Below are positions 30,603 through 39,602 of a stretch of DNA of 64,000 bases, one piece after another. The stretch spans positions 1 through 64,000 of the forward strand of contig NZ_JAOASO010000159.1 in assembly GCF_030158645.1 (NCBI RefSeq). Reading direction: 5' to 3'. The DNA is from Hydrogenophaga sp. (GTDB lineage: Bacteria; Pseudomonadota; Gammaproteobacteria; Burkholderiales; Burkholderiaceae_C). The notes under the pieces were generated by a model. It searched no databases and was not told the origin of the DNA. It saw only the letters and a list, made by a program, of their open reading frames with translations. The stretch's first letter is position 1; the number at the start of each line of letters is the position of its first letter. A program made the position numbers and the translations under genes.

Positions 30603-31133
30603 TCACAAACCAAGCAAAGTTTCGATGGGGCCCTTGGGCAGCATCACAAGGAACCAGCGCTCGAAAACCACGTAGAAGAAGAGCGGAACGCCGATGGCCA
30701 CCGGCAAGGTGATGGCGTAGCGGTAGCGGCCATGACGCAGCATGAAATAACCGATCAGCACCGCCGAGGAAAAGTAGATGCCGATGCCGAAGATCAGCAC
30801 CACGTACAGCACCATCGGAACGAACACGGCCATCACCAGGCGCAGTTGCTCGTGTTCGGCAAAGACCTCGGTGTCCCGGCTCCAGCGGCGCAACTGGCTC
30901 ACCAGGATCCAGCCGCTCGCCATGGCCAGCATGAGGCCGATGTAGAAAGGGAAGTACCCCGACTTGGGGCCGTCATCGCCCCAGTCGGTGCCGACCCGCC
31001 GGCTGTCGATGATGACCAGCAGCGACACCGCCAGCATGAACGCCGCCATCAACAACTCGGGCCAGCGCATGCCCAGACTGCCTGGGGACCCGTCTGCGCC
31101 TGATGCGCTGGACTCGCTCGGTTCGACACTCAT
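30603..31133 (-). CDS. tctB: Tripartite tricarboxylate transporter, small permease TctB
   Basis: From ATG 31133 the 176-residue protein has four hydrophobic helices (LLMAAFMLAVSLLVIID, FPFYIGLMLAMASGWIL, a pair near 100-140 and VAIGVPLFFYVVFERWFLVML) as in TctB. The motif YFPFYIG before helix 2 is typical. The track frame extends upstream without homology. It lies between tctC and tctA in the operon. Confidence 0.93.
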   Translation of the reverse strand: MSVEPSESSASGADGSPGSLGMRWPELLMAAFMLAVSLLVIIDSRRVGTDWGDDGPKSGYFPFYIGLMLAMASGWILVSQLRRWSRDTEVFAEHEQLRLVMAVFVPMVLYVVLIFGIGIYFSSAVLIGYFMLRHGRYRYAITLPVAIGVPLFFYVVFERWFLVMLPKGPIETLLGL

Positions 31134-31257
31134 GATCCGTCTCCCGCGCACGGCACGAGGCGGCGCACTGTTCTTCAAACACGTGGAATCGTCTGCTGTC
31201 GACGACAAGAACGCAGACGCCGGTCCGGCGCCTGCGGTGGACATCCGTCCGATGGGA

Positions 31258-32277
31258 TCACTGGGCTAGGAAGCCGGCGTCCTTCATCAACACGCGGTGC
31301 ATCTGCTCGTTTTTGCCGAGCCAGTCCACGAACTCGGCGCCACTCAATGCGGTGGTGTTGAAGGCGCCCTTGTCCATGAAGTCTTTCCACTCGGGCAACG
31401 CCCGCACCTTCTTGAACAGCTCGTTGTAGAAGGCGACCTGGTCGGGTGTGGCGCCCGGCGGCATGAAGATGCCGCGCAGCATGACGTAGTCAACCGGCAG
31501 GCCAGCGCTGGCGCACGTGGGCACGTCGGCCCAGGCCTGGGTGGTGGTCAGTTTGGTTCTGTAAGGCATGGGCGCCTTGTCGAACACGCACAGGGCGCGC
31601 AGCTTGCCCGCGCGCCAGTGCGACTCCGCCTCAATCGGGTTGTTGACCGTCGAGTTGATGTGGTTGCCCACCAGCTGCACGGCCACGTCACCACCCCCCT
31701 TGAACGGGATGTAGGTGATCTTTTTGCCAGCGGCTTTTTCGATCATCGCGGTGATGATCTGGTCTTCCTGCTTGGAGCCGGTGCCGCCCATCTTCATGCT
31801 GTTGGGCGGTGCTGCCTTGACGGCATCAAAGTAATCCTTGGCCGTCTTGTGTGGCGAGTCCGCGTTGACCCAGAGCACGAACTGGTCCAGCGCCAGCATC
31901 TGCACCGGTGTCAGGTCGCGCCAGTTGAACGGCACGCCGGTGGCCAGCGGCGTGGTGAACAGGTTGGACAAGGTGATGACGATCTTGTGCGGGTTGCCCT
32001 TGTCGCCTTTCACGTCGAGAAAGCCCTCGGCACCGGCGCCGCCCGACTTGTTGACGACGATGATCGGTTGCTTCATCAGGTTGTTTTTGGCCACCACGCC
32101 CTGGATGAAGCGCGCCATCTGGTCGGCGCCACCGCCCGTGCCGGCAGGCACCACAAATTCGACCGGTTTGGTCGGCTCCCACGCGGCCGAGGCCGGTGCT
32201 GCGGTGGCCAGGCCAGCCAGCGAGGCTGCCAGGAAAGCCCAGGGGTGCAATCTGACGCGAGACGGGATGGTGTTCAT
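31258..32277 (-). CDS. tctC: Tripartite tricarboxylate transporter solute-binding protein TctC
   Basis: From ATG 32277 the 339-residue protein has a signal peptide ending in APASAA and the TctC/Bug pattern WEPTKPVEFVVPAGTGGGADQMAR (partial), with an insertion in the middle (GDKGNPHKIVITLSNLF) seen in the subgroup encoded with TctAB. It begins the transporter operon and has its own AT-rich promoter region with an inverted repeat upstream. Confidence 0.93.
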   Translation of the reverse strand: MNTIPSRVRLHPWAFLAASLAGLATAAPASAAWEPTKPVEFVVPAGTGGGADQMARFIQGVVAKNNLMKQPIIVVNKSGGAGAEGFLDVKGDKGNPHKIVITLSNLFTTPLATGVPFNWRDLTPVQMLALDQFVLWVNADSPHKTAKDYFDAVKAAPPNSMKMGGTGSKQEDQIITAMIEKAAGKKITYIPFKGGGDVAVQLVGNHINSTVNNPIEAESHWRAGKLRALCVFDKAPMPYRTKLTTTQAWADVPTCASAGLPVDYVMLRGIFMPPGATPDQVAFYNELFKKVRALPEWKDFMDKGAFNTTALSGAEFVDWLGKNEQMHRVLMKDAGFLAQ

Positions 32278-32379
32278 GGAGGCTCCTCGGTGTGGTGGGC
32301 TGGGCGGCACTTGCTTGGCCAGCACCTTGGAGTCTCAAAAATCCGCAGACTTTAGTAAATTGATATTTGCTGTACCTAT

Positions 32380-32399
32380 GATTAAGTAAAAGCTTAATC
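32380..32399. promoter_or_regulatory. Inverted repeat in the tctC promoter region
   Basis: GATTAAG-TAAAAG-CTTAATC is a perfect 7-base inverted repeat with a 6-base spacer in an unusually AT-rich 60-base segment between the CoA-ligase gene and tctC. AT-rich sequence downstream toward tctC could hold the promoter, so this is a candidate operator. No regulator gene is adjacent. Confidence 0.5.
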
Positions 32400-32414
32400 A
32401 GTGCACGGCCGACC

Positions 32415-33950
32415 TCAACCCAACCCGAGTTTCTGCGCCAGCCCGATGCGCTGCAGCTTGCCCGTGGCGCCCTTGGGAATCTCGTCCATGAAGAGGATCT
32501 TTTTGGGCACCTTGTAGTCCGCTGCCCGTGCGCCGACGAAGGTCTGCAACTCGCGTTCCGTGGCCTGCTGGCCCTCGCGCAGCACGACCACCGCCGCCAC
32601 CTCCTCGCCCAGCTTGGCATGCGGCATGCCGAAGCAGACCACCTGTGCCACACCCGGGTGGTCCATGAGAATTTCATCGACCTCGCGCGGGCTGACCTTC
32701 TCGCCACCCCGGTTGATGATTTCCTTCAAGCGGCCGGTGATGCTGATGTAGCCGTCCTCGTCCATCACCCCCTGGTCGCCGGTGCGGAACCAGCCGTTGA
32801 GAAAACCTTCGGCGTTGGCCTTGGGGTTGTTCTCGTAGCCCGCGGTCACGTTGGGGCCGCGGATCACGATCTCGCCCGTGTTCTCCAGCCCGGTGCCGCG
32901 TGGCAGCAAGGTGCCGTCCTCGGCCATGATGGCCACCTCGGGACCCGCCGCCTTGCCCACCGTGCCCGGCTTGCGCAAGGCCGGCGGCAAGGGGTTGCTG
33001 GCCATCTGGTGGGTGGCTTCGGTCATGCCGTAACTCTCGATCAGGGGTGCATGGAAAACGGCTTCCAGCTCCTTGATCACCTGGGGCGGCATCGACGACG
33101 ACGACGAACGCAAGAAGCGCAGCGGGTGCCGGGCAATGATGTCTGCATTCTTCGAGGCGCGCGAAACGATGGCCTGGTGCATGGTCGGCACGGCCGTGTA
33201 CCAGGTGGGGTGCGCTTCGTCCATCCAGCCGAAAAACTTCAGCGCATTGAAGCCAGGCGTGCAGTACACCTGCGAGCCCGCCGCCAGCGGCGCCAGCACG
33301 CCGGCGATCAGCCCGTGGATGTGGAACAGCGGCATGATGTTCAGCCCGCAGTCGGCGGCGGTGAACTGCAAGGTGTTGCGGATGTGGGTGGCCGAGGCCG
33401 CGAGGTTGCGCTGGGACAGCGGCACGATCTTGGGCCGCGAGGTGGTGCCCGAGGTGTGCAACACCATGGACACATCGTCGGGCTCGGCAAAACCGGGATG
33501 TGAAGCGGGCGTTTCGACCCGCGCATCGCGCGCCACCAGCGTGAAAGCGCCGGCGGGCGCGCCCTCCGGCACCACCAGGTCGATCAGGCGAACGCCGAGC
33601 TTGACGGCCACCTCGATGGCCGGCGACGCGCTGCCCTGCTCGACGATCAGCGCCTTGGCGTTCAGATCGGACAGGTAGAACTCGAATTCGTCGGCGCGGT
33701 AGGCCGGGTTGAGTGGCGCGCTGGTCACGCCACTGGCGCAGGCCATGTAGCAGGCCGCCATCTCGGGGCCGTTGTTGAGCACGATGGCCACGCGGTCGTT
33801 GCGTCCGATGCCCAGCCCATTCAGGGTGGCGAGCGTGCGCTGGATCAGCGCCCGCAGTTCGCCATGGCTGATCGGCTGGCGACCCGGGGCTGACAAAGCT
33901 GGAGACGCGTCAGCGCCGGCCGCAAGCAAATCTTTCAAAGTGGGCGTCAT
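32415..33950 (-). CDS. Acyl-CoA synthetase (AMP-forming), FadD/oxalyl-CoA-ligase-like
   Basis: This 511-residue adenylate-forming enzyme starts at ATG 33950 (MTPTLKDLLAAGADAS); the track's extra 118 residues are unsupported. It has the AMP-binding P-loop LHTSGTTSRPKIVPLSQRN, ESYGMTEATHQM, GWFRTGDQGVMDEDGYISITGR (partial) and the C-terminal catalytic lysine in PKGATGKLQR. Small carboxylic-acid CoA ligases such as oxalate-CoA ligase share this length and motif pattern. Being first in line before tctCBA and a ketopantoate-reductase-like gene, it probably activates the imported acid. Confidence 0.88.
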   Translation of the reverse strand: MTPTLKDLLAAGADASPALSAPGRQPISHGELRALIQRTLATLNGLGIGRNDRVAIVLNNGPEMAACYMACASGVTSAPLNPAYRADEFEFYLSDLNAKALIVEQGSASPAIEVAVKLGVRLIDLVVPEGAPAGAFTLVARDARVETPASHPGFAEPDDVSMVLHTSGTTSRPKIVPLSQRNLAASATHIRNTLQFTAADCGLNIMPLFHIHGLIAGVLAPLAAGSQVYCTPGFNALKFFGWMDEAHPTWYTAVPTMHQAIVSRASKNADIIARHPLRFLRSSSSSMPPQVIKELEAVFHAPLIESYGMTEATHQMASNPLPPALRKPGTVGKAAGPEVAIMAEDGTLLPRGTGLENTGEIVIRGPNVTAGYENNPKANAEGFLNGWFRTGDQGVMDEDGYISITGRLKEIINRGGEKVSPREVDEILMDHPGVAQVVCFGMPHAKLGEEVAAVVVLREGQQATERELQTFVGARAADYKVPKKILFMDEIPKGATGKLQRIGLAQKLGLG

Positions 33951-34229
33951 GGAAATCCTCGGTGTGGATGGGGTGCGAACCGCGCAGGTGGCACAGATGA
34001 AAGTGGCCGGTCCGAAGGATGTCGGACAAAAATTTGCCCTCGTAGCCCAAGGGCGACCCACTGTTCTCCAAAAAGTATGGCATCGGAAAAAATGCCCGAA
34101 CCTCGGGCTTTCCCTGATGTGGTGAACTGGACTTTTCGTGGGCTCTCGCTGCGTTGCTGCGGGTGCGTCGTGCAAGATCGGCGCTTCGGCGCGCCGGCGG
34201 GGCGGGCCAGGTTCACCCAGGAGTGATCT

Positions 34230-34994
34230 ATGAAATGGCTTCGTTTCGAGCACCAAGGCAGGGTTGGTTTCGGCACCTTGGAGGGCGACCGTGTGCACCT
34301 GCACACCGGCGACATGTTCGCCTCCCCCTCGGCCAGCGGCGAGACCCTGCCGCTGGCCGAGATGGCATGGCTGGCGCCGTGCGTGCCCGGCAAAGTCGTC
34401 GGTCTTTGGAACAACTTTCGCGCCGCTGCTGAAAAGAACGGCTGGGCGCAGCCCTCCGAGCCGCTGTACTTTTTGAAATCACCCGCCAGCGTCATCGGGC
34501 ATCTGCAGCCGATTCCTGTGCCGGGGACATACGACGGTCGGGTGGTCTATGAAGGTGAGCTGGCGGTGGTGATCGGTCAAAAAACCCGCGCCGTGTCCGT
34601 TGATGACGCGCCGTCGCACATCCTGGGTTACTGCTGTGCCAACGATGTCACCGCCCTCGAACTGCTGCAGCGAGACCCCACATTTCCCCAGTGGACACGG
34701 GCCAAAAGCTTCGACGGGTTTGGCGCCATCGGCCCCTTCATCGACACGGACTTCGATCCCTCCAGCGCGCACCTGCGCACGCTGGTCGGGGGCCGTGAAC
34801 GCCAGAACTACGCGCTGTCCGACATGTTCTTCAGCCCGGCCGAACTGGTCTCGCGCATCTCACACGACATGACGCTGGAGCCCGGCGATGTGATCCTGTG
34901 CGGCACCTCGCTGGGTGTGCTCCCCATGAAAGCGGGCAGCACGGTCGAGGTGGTCATCGAAGGGCTGGGCACGCTGTCCAACACCTACGGCTGA
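34230..34994 (+). CDS. Fumarylacetoacetate hydrolase (FAH) family protein
   Basis: The 254-residue protein has the FAH-fold core: KVVGLWNNF, YFLKSPASVIGH, the metal-binding acidic pair in VYEGELAVVIGQ, GYCCANDVTA and LEPGDVILCGTS. Members hydrolyse or decarboxylate beta-diketo and 2-oxo acids in aromatic degradation. It is divergent from the CoA-ligase/tct operon with about 280 bases between, so it may belong to the same pathway. Confidence 0.9.
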   Translation: MKWLRFEHQGRVGFGTLEGDRVHLHTGDMFASPSASGETLPLAEMAWLAPCVPGKVVGLWNNFRAAAEKNGWAQPSEPLYFLKSPASVIGHLQPIPVPGTYDGRVVYEGELAVVIGQKTRAVSVDDAPSHILGYCCANDVTALELLQRDPTFPQWTRAKSFDGFGAIGPFIDTDFDPSSAHLRTLVGGRERQNYALSDMFFSPAELVSRISHDMTLEPGDVILCGTSLGVLPMKAGSTVEVVIEGLGTLSNTYG

Positions 34995-35063
34995 AGCAGG
35001 TAGCCTGAGTTCGCCACAGCGGCGCGCCCCTCCGAAAACCGCTGCAAGACGACTGGCTTCAGC
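34985..35063 (-). pseudogene. Relic of the 3' end of an amino-acid ABC ATPase gene
   Basis: On the minus strand 35022-35048 reads LQRFSEGRA, which is the conserved C terminus of polar amino-acid ABC ATPases. At the DNA level it differs by one base in 27 from the same part of the intact ATPase gene at 43439-43465. The surrounding frame (ending YLLQP) has no other homology, so only the tail of a gene remains. It sits just upstream of gdhA's stop. Confidence 0.55.
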
Positions 35064-35213
35064 GGTACAGCCGCTCTTGGTGCACTGCTGCGTGTTGTGC
35101 AGTGGGGCATTGCACCCGCCATGCGCAGCTGCTGCGAGCGCGCCGACTTGTCCCCATGCACTTTCGTTTCAGCAGGGGTGCGCATTCCAGGCCAATTGCA
35201 ACCCACGTGCGCT

Positions 35214-36557
35214 CTAGATCACACCTTGAGCCAGCATGGCGTCAGCGACTTTGACAAAGCCCGCTATGTTTGCGCCGTCCACATAGCTGACCCGGCGGTC
35301 CGGCCGGTGTCCGTGCACGAGACAAGCTTCGTGGATGCCCACCATGATGGCGTGCAGACGGTCATCGACTTCGGCGCGCGGCCATGAGAGGCGCATCGCG
35401 TTCTGGCTCATCTCAAGCCCCGAGGTGGCGACACCGCCAGCGTTGCTGGCCTTGCCGGGCGCGTAGAGGACGCCCGCTTCCTCGAAACGACGCACCGCCT
35501 CCATGGTGGTCGGCATGTTGGCGCCCTCCGCCACGCAAATGACGCCGTTCCTGATGAGCGTTTCGGCATCGGTCGCATCGATTTCGTTCTGTGTTGCGCA
35601 AGGAAGTGCCAGATCCACCGGCACCGCCCAAGGACGCGCGCCGGGTTCAAACCGGCTCCCCGTGCGTGTGGCGTATTCGCTCACGCGGCCGTAGAGGTGG
35701 TTCTTGACCTCCATCAGCTCGGCCAGCTTCGCTGTTGTGAAGCCGTCCTCGTCGATCACCGTGCCGCTCGAGTCGGACACGGTGACGACCTTCGCGCCCA
35801 ACGCCATGGCTTTTTCCACCGCGTATTGGGCGACATTGCCCGAGCCCGACACGCTCACGCGCAGACCGTCAAAACTGCGGCCTTTGTGCTTGAGCATTTC
35901 CTGCGCGAAGTACACCGTGCCGTAGCCAGTGGCCTCGGGTCGCCCCAGCGAACCGCCAAACGACAAGCCCTTGCCGGTGAACACGCAGTCGGATCGGTTG
36001 CTGAGCTTTTTCATCATGCCGGCCATGAAACCGACTTCGCGGCCACCCACGCCAATGTCGCCCGCCGGCACGTCGGTGTCGGCGCCGACATGGCGGAACA
36101 GTTCACTCACAAGGGCCTGGCAAAAGCGCATCACCTCGCCCGGGCTCTTGCCCTTGGGGTCGAAATCAGAGCCCCCTTTGCCGCCGCCCATGGGCAGGGT
36201 CGTCAATGCGTTCTTGAAGGTCTGCTCGAAGGCGAGGAACTTCAGGATCGAGAGGTTGACCGAGGGATGAAAACGCATGCCGCCCTTGTACGGTCCGATG
36301 GCCGAGCTGTGCTGGATGCGGTAGCCGCGGTTGACCTGCACATCGCCATGGTCGTTGACCCACGAGATGCGGAACATCACCACGCGCTCGGGCTCCACGA
36401 GCCGGTCCAGCAGACCCTGTTCGGCGTATTTGGGGTGTTTCTGGATGAAGGGCCAAAGGCTCTCCATCACCTCCGAGACGGCCTGGTGGAATTCGGCTTG
36501 ACCCGGGTTGCGATGGATGACGTGTTCGAGGAACTGGTGGGCAGATGCGTATTTCAT
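35214..36557 (-). CDS. gdhA: NADP-specific glutamate dehydrogenase
   Basis: The 447-residue hexameric-type enzyme aminates 2-oxoglutarate to glutamate. From ATG 36557 it shows IQHSSAIGPYKGGMRFHPSV and LPMGGGKGGSDFDPKGKS (partial) with the catalytic lysine and aspartate, PAGDIGVGGREVGFM, and a Rossmann domain with SGSGNVAQYAVEK. The length is typical of the NADP enzyme. It is followed by a 220-base gap and has its own promoter region of about 65 bases before the next leftward gene. Confidence 0.96.
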   Translation of the reverse strand: MKYASAHQFLEHVIHRNPGQAEFHQAVSEVMESLWPFIQKHPKYAEQGLLDRLVEPERVVMFRISWVNDHGDVQVNRGYRIQHSSAIGPYKGGMRFHPSVNLSILKFLAFEQTFKNALTTLPMGGGKGGSDFDPKGKSPGEVMRFCQALVSELFRHVGADTDVPAGDIGVGGREVGFMAGMMKKLSNRSDCVFTGKGLSFGGSLGRPEATGYGTVYFAQEMLKHKGRSFDGLRVSVSGSGNVAQYAVEKAMALGAKVVTVSDSSGTVIDEDGFTTAKLAELMEVKNHLYGRVSEYATRTGSRFEPGARPWAVPVDLALPCATQNEIDATDAETLIRNGVICVAEGANMPTTMEAVRRFEEAGVLYAPGKASNAGGVATSGLEMSQNAMRLSWPRAEVDDRLHAIMVGIHEACLVHGHRPDRRVSYVDGANIAGFVKVADAMLAQGVI

Positions 36558-36622
36558 CGTGTTCTGATTTAAAACGGTGCAGGCGCTTGTTCGCAGACCG
36601 CATTGCATGAAAAAGGAATGGG

Positions 36623-37378
36623 TCAGATGGGTGAGCCTTCCGCTCGGGAGGGCAGCAAGCCGGCCGCCCTCCGGTCTGCGGTCACATCAAGGGGTGATCG
36701 AGCCAACGTTTCAACCTTGGTCTCCCACCCTTTCCCCAACAACACCATGCGGGTCTGCAGTCGGTCGCGCGTCTTCGGATCCACTGGCGATGCCAACCAG
36801 TGAAGCTCCTTGTTTCGAAGCTCGACGTATTCCAGTCGATGACGTCTTGCGAGGGACGCCCACAGCGCATGGGCGCTGTGAGATTGGCGGGCGCCGCTGA
36901 CCAGCCAGAACCCCTGGGAAAGCGCCCACTCATACACCGCGGTGGCAATGCCTCTGCGCTGATACCCCACCGCATATTTGGAATGCGGTGCCCGGACCAA
37001 TCGATCCAGCGAGCGATTGACTTCGATCAGGCGGTTGAAGACCGTGTAGCCGGCCAGACATCCCCGATCCACGTCCTCCACGTAGATGTAGTGCTCTCCA
37101 TCGGCTTCGCGGTGGCGAAGAACCAGGCCTGGAAGTTGGGTCGAGATGGTGCTGGTGCCGCCTTTGAGCAGGCCCGTGCGCTCAAGGCGCGCGTGCAGCG
37201 ACTTCAACTCATCGTCAACGGATGCCGCGCTCCACTGCACGTCGACGCGCAGTTCCACGGTGTGCCGCTGCTCACCAGTCCGCGCACCTCGGTGCGTAGC
37301 CGGTCGCTTGCCGAGAGCGGCTGGTCGAGGGGTGATCAAGGGCAGTGCCAGCAGGGCACACATCCATGGTTCAAACAT
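36623..37378 (-). CDS. GNAT-like N-acetyltransferase
   Basis: The 251-residue protein has, in its middle, a pattern of the GNAT fold: GCLAGYTVFNRL, then KYAVGYQRRGIATAVYEWALSQG, an acetyl-CoA-binding RRGIAT loop followed by a helix, and a strand/helix with SHSAHALWASLA. The N-terminal 25 residues are hydrophobic and the true start could be later. Its start overlaps the stop of the upstream repeat protein by 8 bases, so the pair is coupled. The substrate is unknown. Confidence 0.65.
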   Translation of the reverse strand: MFEPWMCALLALPLITPRPAALGKRPATHRGARTGEQRHTVELRVDVQWSAASVDDELKSLHARLERTGLLKGGTSTISTQLPGLVLRHREADGEHYIYVEDVDRGCLAGYTVFNRLIEVNRSLDRLVRAPHSKYAVGYQRRGIATAVYEWALSQGFWLVSGARQSHSAHALWASLARRHRLEYVELRNKELHWLASPVDPKTRDRLQTRMVLLGKGWETKVETLARSPLDVTADRRAAGLLPSRAEGSPI

Positions 37379-38243
37379 CGCGCGCTCCCGCCCACCAACC
37401 GCTCATCAAGCTGTCGGGCTTCTGGCTGGCGCACACGCGGGCGCTCGCCTCCCAAGCCTCCATCTGAACATTCAGACCGGCAAAAACGCCGTAGCCAACC
37501 CCTGCACGGATGGTCCTGAACGTGCCCAGGCTTTCACCGGCGCGGATCGCACCGCGCGCCTCAACAGCACCGCCCGCCTTGATGCCCCAACCTGCCTCCA
37601 GGTGCATGCCGCACTGGATGTTCAGGCCAACCGAGATGCCTTCGACGGCGTGGACACTGTCGGTTGAAACCAGACTGCCACCACACACGAGACTCTTCGA
37701 GCAGGTGATGGAGCCCCGCACCGAGATGTCCTGCCCCACCGATGCCTGACCACCCAGGCGCAGGTGGCCTGCGCATTGAACATTCCACGCAGCTTGCAGG
37801 GCTGCCTTGGCGGTGATGCCACCGTTGGCTTCGATGCCCCAGCCAGCCTTGAGACGCCCGCCCGATTCCAATCGACCGTTGATTCGAACAATCCCTTCGC
37901 AGCGGATGTCGTCGCCCGACACCAGCGATTCACCGACCACGATGCTGCCACCCACATCGATGCGCCGACCCACCCGCACCACCGAATCCACGTCGATGTT
38001 GCCGCGCACCCGCAAGGAGCCTGCGAAGACGATGGTGTCGGCAAAGAGGTGATCCAGGATCAAGGTCTCATTGGTGGGGCCGAACTGGTCCAACAGCCAG
38101 CAGGCGTCGCTGACGCGACCTGCCTGCACCAGGGCGTCCAGCAGGTCCTGGTAGTTGCTCCCTTCGTGGTGGTGCCGCAGGAACCAGCGGAAACCATCGG
38201 CGCAAGGCCGCTTGGTCTTGATGAAGTCTTTGGTGAGGTCCAT
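37371..38243 (-). CDS. Beta-solenoid repeat protein, bactofilin-like, unknown function
   Basis: The 290-residue protein has a short N-terminal helical part (CADGFRWFLRH...DLLDALVQAGRVSDACWLLDQFG, partial) and then about 170 residues of regular repeats of roughly 18 residues: GSLRVRGNIDVDSVVRVG, GSIVVGESLVSGDDIRCEG, GRLESGGRLKAGWGIEANG, GSITCSKSLVCGGSLVSTD (each partial). These alternate valine/isoleucine strands and glycine turns, as in right-handed beta-helices such as bactofilins. I recall the N-terminal motif in other hypothetical proteins but no function. It is coupled to the acetyltransferase and lies 7 bases after the Usp gene. Confidence 0.7.
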   Translation of the reverse strand: MDLTKDFIKTKRPCADGFRWFLRHHHEGSNYQDLLDALVQAGRVSDACWLLDQFGPTNETLILDHLFADTIVFAGSLRVRGNIDVDSVVRVGRRIDVGGSIVVGESLVSGDDIRCEGIVRINGRLESGGRLKAGWGIEANGGITAKAALQAAWNVQCAGHLRLGGQASVGQDISVRGSITCSKSLVCGGSLVSTDSVHAVEGISVGLNIQCGMHLEAGWGIKAGGAVEARGAIRAGESLGTFRTIRAGVGYGVFAGLNVQMEAWEASARVCASQKPDSLMSGWWAGARDV

Positions 38244-38250
38244 GTCGTTC

Positions 38251-39126
38251 TCACACCCGGTCTGCGGCCGTGGCCACGTTCAGACGATCCAGCGGAGCGA
38301 TCAACACGTCGCCTGCGGCCCACTTCGCCAGGCGTTGGGCCACGCTGCCGGTGAAAAACCGTGCCAGTGGCGAGCTTTGGCGCTTCCCCACCACGACCAG
38401 CTCGGCCTGCGAGGACAGCTGGTGCAACGCGGTTGTGTAGGCCGGATCGCCATTGCCGACTTCAAAGGCCAGCGGCGGGTCTTTCGAGCCAGCTGATGCA
38501 AGGTCAACTGCGCCGATCACCTGCGCCAGCCGGTCCCTGGCGTGCTGGCGCGAGTTGAGCCGATTGGCCTGTATGGCTTCTTCCGACGTCTGAACCGACC
38601 GCAGCTTGCTTTCTTCGATCGTGTCGATGGCGTGAAACAGTTTCAGCGCCGTGGGCCTTGAGAACCGGGTGGCAAAGTCGATCAGTGGCTCGGTTCGTGG
38701 TGACAGGTCAACGGCCACGAGCGCATCCTTGTAAGCCTGCCGGGGCTCCTGCTTGACCACCAGCAGCGGACCCAAGCTGCCGTGCACGGCTTGGTCCAGC
38801 GTCGTGCCGCGATGAAACCTTTTCCAGCTGCGTTGCAGCAGCGGGGACATCACCAGCAGGGTGGAAGCTCCCGCCTCTGCCAGCACCGCTTCGAGCGGCG
38901 CTGAGCGTTCGATCGCAAGCACCGATATCTCGTGGCGCCTGGCCAGTTGGCGTGCCCGCTGTCCCAGGCGCGAGATCGGATCCGGGGGGTGGATGTTCGA
39001 CCCCTCGTCGAGGTGGATCAGACGCAACGGGATCTGGTGCTGTCGCGCCAGCAGGGCTGCGCGTTCCAGAGCGTGGGCAGAGAGGGCCGAGAAATCAGAG
39101 ACGGCAAGGATGGAGTCAAAGTGCAT
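38251..39126 (-). CDS. Tandem universal stress protein (UspA family)
   Basis: From ATG 39126 (MHFDSILAVSDFS) the 291-residue protein contains two Usp domains, 1-145 and 150-285. The second ends with the ATP-binding pattern VVGKRQSSPLARFFTGSVAQRLA, close to G2xG9xGS, and the first has a weaker version. Tandem Usps are induced by stress or oxygen limitation. It is followed by the beta-solenoid and acetyltransferase genes in what looks like one transcript. Confidence 0.88.
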   Translation of the reverse strand: MHFDSILAVSDFSALSAHALERAALLARQHQIPLRLIHLDEGSNIHPPDPISRLGQRARQLARRHEISVLAIERSAPLEAVLAEAGASTLLVMSPLLQRSWKRFHRGTTLDQAVHGSLGPLLVVKQEPRQAYKDALVAVDLSPRTEPLIDFATRFSRPTALKLFHAIDTIEESKLRSVQTSEEAIQANRLNSRQHARDRLAQVIGAVDLASAGSKDPPLAFEVGNGDPAYTTALHQLSSQAELVVVGKRQSSPLARFFTGSVAQRLAKWAAGDVLIAPLDRLNVATAADRV

Positions 39127-39200
39127 GGGAATTCCTGGACGAACGGGGGCCAACCCCGCAGCGCAATCGCTGGGGGACGTGATCGATGGCATGGAGGCGG

Positions 39201-39602
39201 CTAGGTGGTGTAGTCGCCGCTGGCTTCGGGCTGAAACAGCAGCGAGACAATTTCCGCCGCGCAGGCATCCCCATTGGGCGTGCGCCAGCGGGCAGTGGCA
39301 CCCACGCGCTGCCCGAGCAGGCTGGCTCCCACAGGGGAAAGCACAGAGATGAAGCCCAGGTGTGGCTCGGCGTCAGCGGGGTAGCACAACGTGAGCTTTT
39401 GCCGCTGGTGGGAGTCGAGGTCTTCGACGATCACCTGCGAGTACATGGTGACGACGTCGGGTGGGATCTCGCGCGAGGGAACGAGGTCCAGGGAATCGAG
39501 CGTGTCGATCAGTTCGCGCGGAAGTTGCGCGCAGTGCAGCTTGTTCAGGCGTGCGTGGTCAATCTCGGTGAGCAGCCGCTCACCCACAGGGTTCTTGTGC
39601 AT
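39201..39602 (-). CDS. rnk: Rnk-like nucleoside diphosphate kinase regulator (GreA/GreB C-terminal fold)
   Basis: The 133-residue protein starts at ATG 39602, six bases after GGAG. The N-terminal half is helical (RLLTEIDHARLNKLH) and the C-terminal half has the GreA/GreB-type FKBP-like domain: YSQVIVEDLDSHQRQKLTLCYPADAE and SVLSPVGASLLGQRVGA (partial), the Rnk signature. Rnk binds RNA polymerase without cleavage activity. It sits with the Usp gene as a stress-related pair. Confidence 0.85.
   Translation of the reverse strand: MHKNPVGERLLTEIDHARLNKLHCAQLPRELIDTLDSLDLVPSREIPPDVVTMYSQVIVEDLDSHQRQKLTLCYPADAEPHLGFISVLSPVGASLLGQRVGATARWRTPNGDACAAEIVSLLFQPEASGDYTT

Noticed and set aside
29664-31103. 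479-codon plus-strand ORF opposite tctAB
   Set aside because: Shadow of transporter genes with clear membrane helices on the other strand.
34985-35206. 73-codon minus-strand ORF read as a real gene
   Set aside because: Only the short LQRFSEGRA segment is recognisable; treated as a relic.
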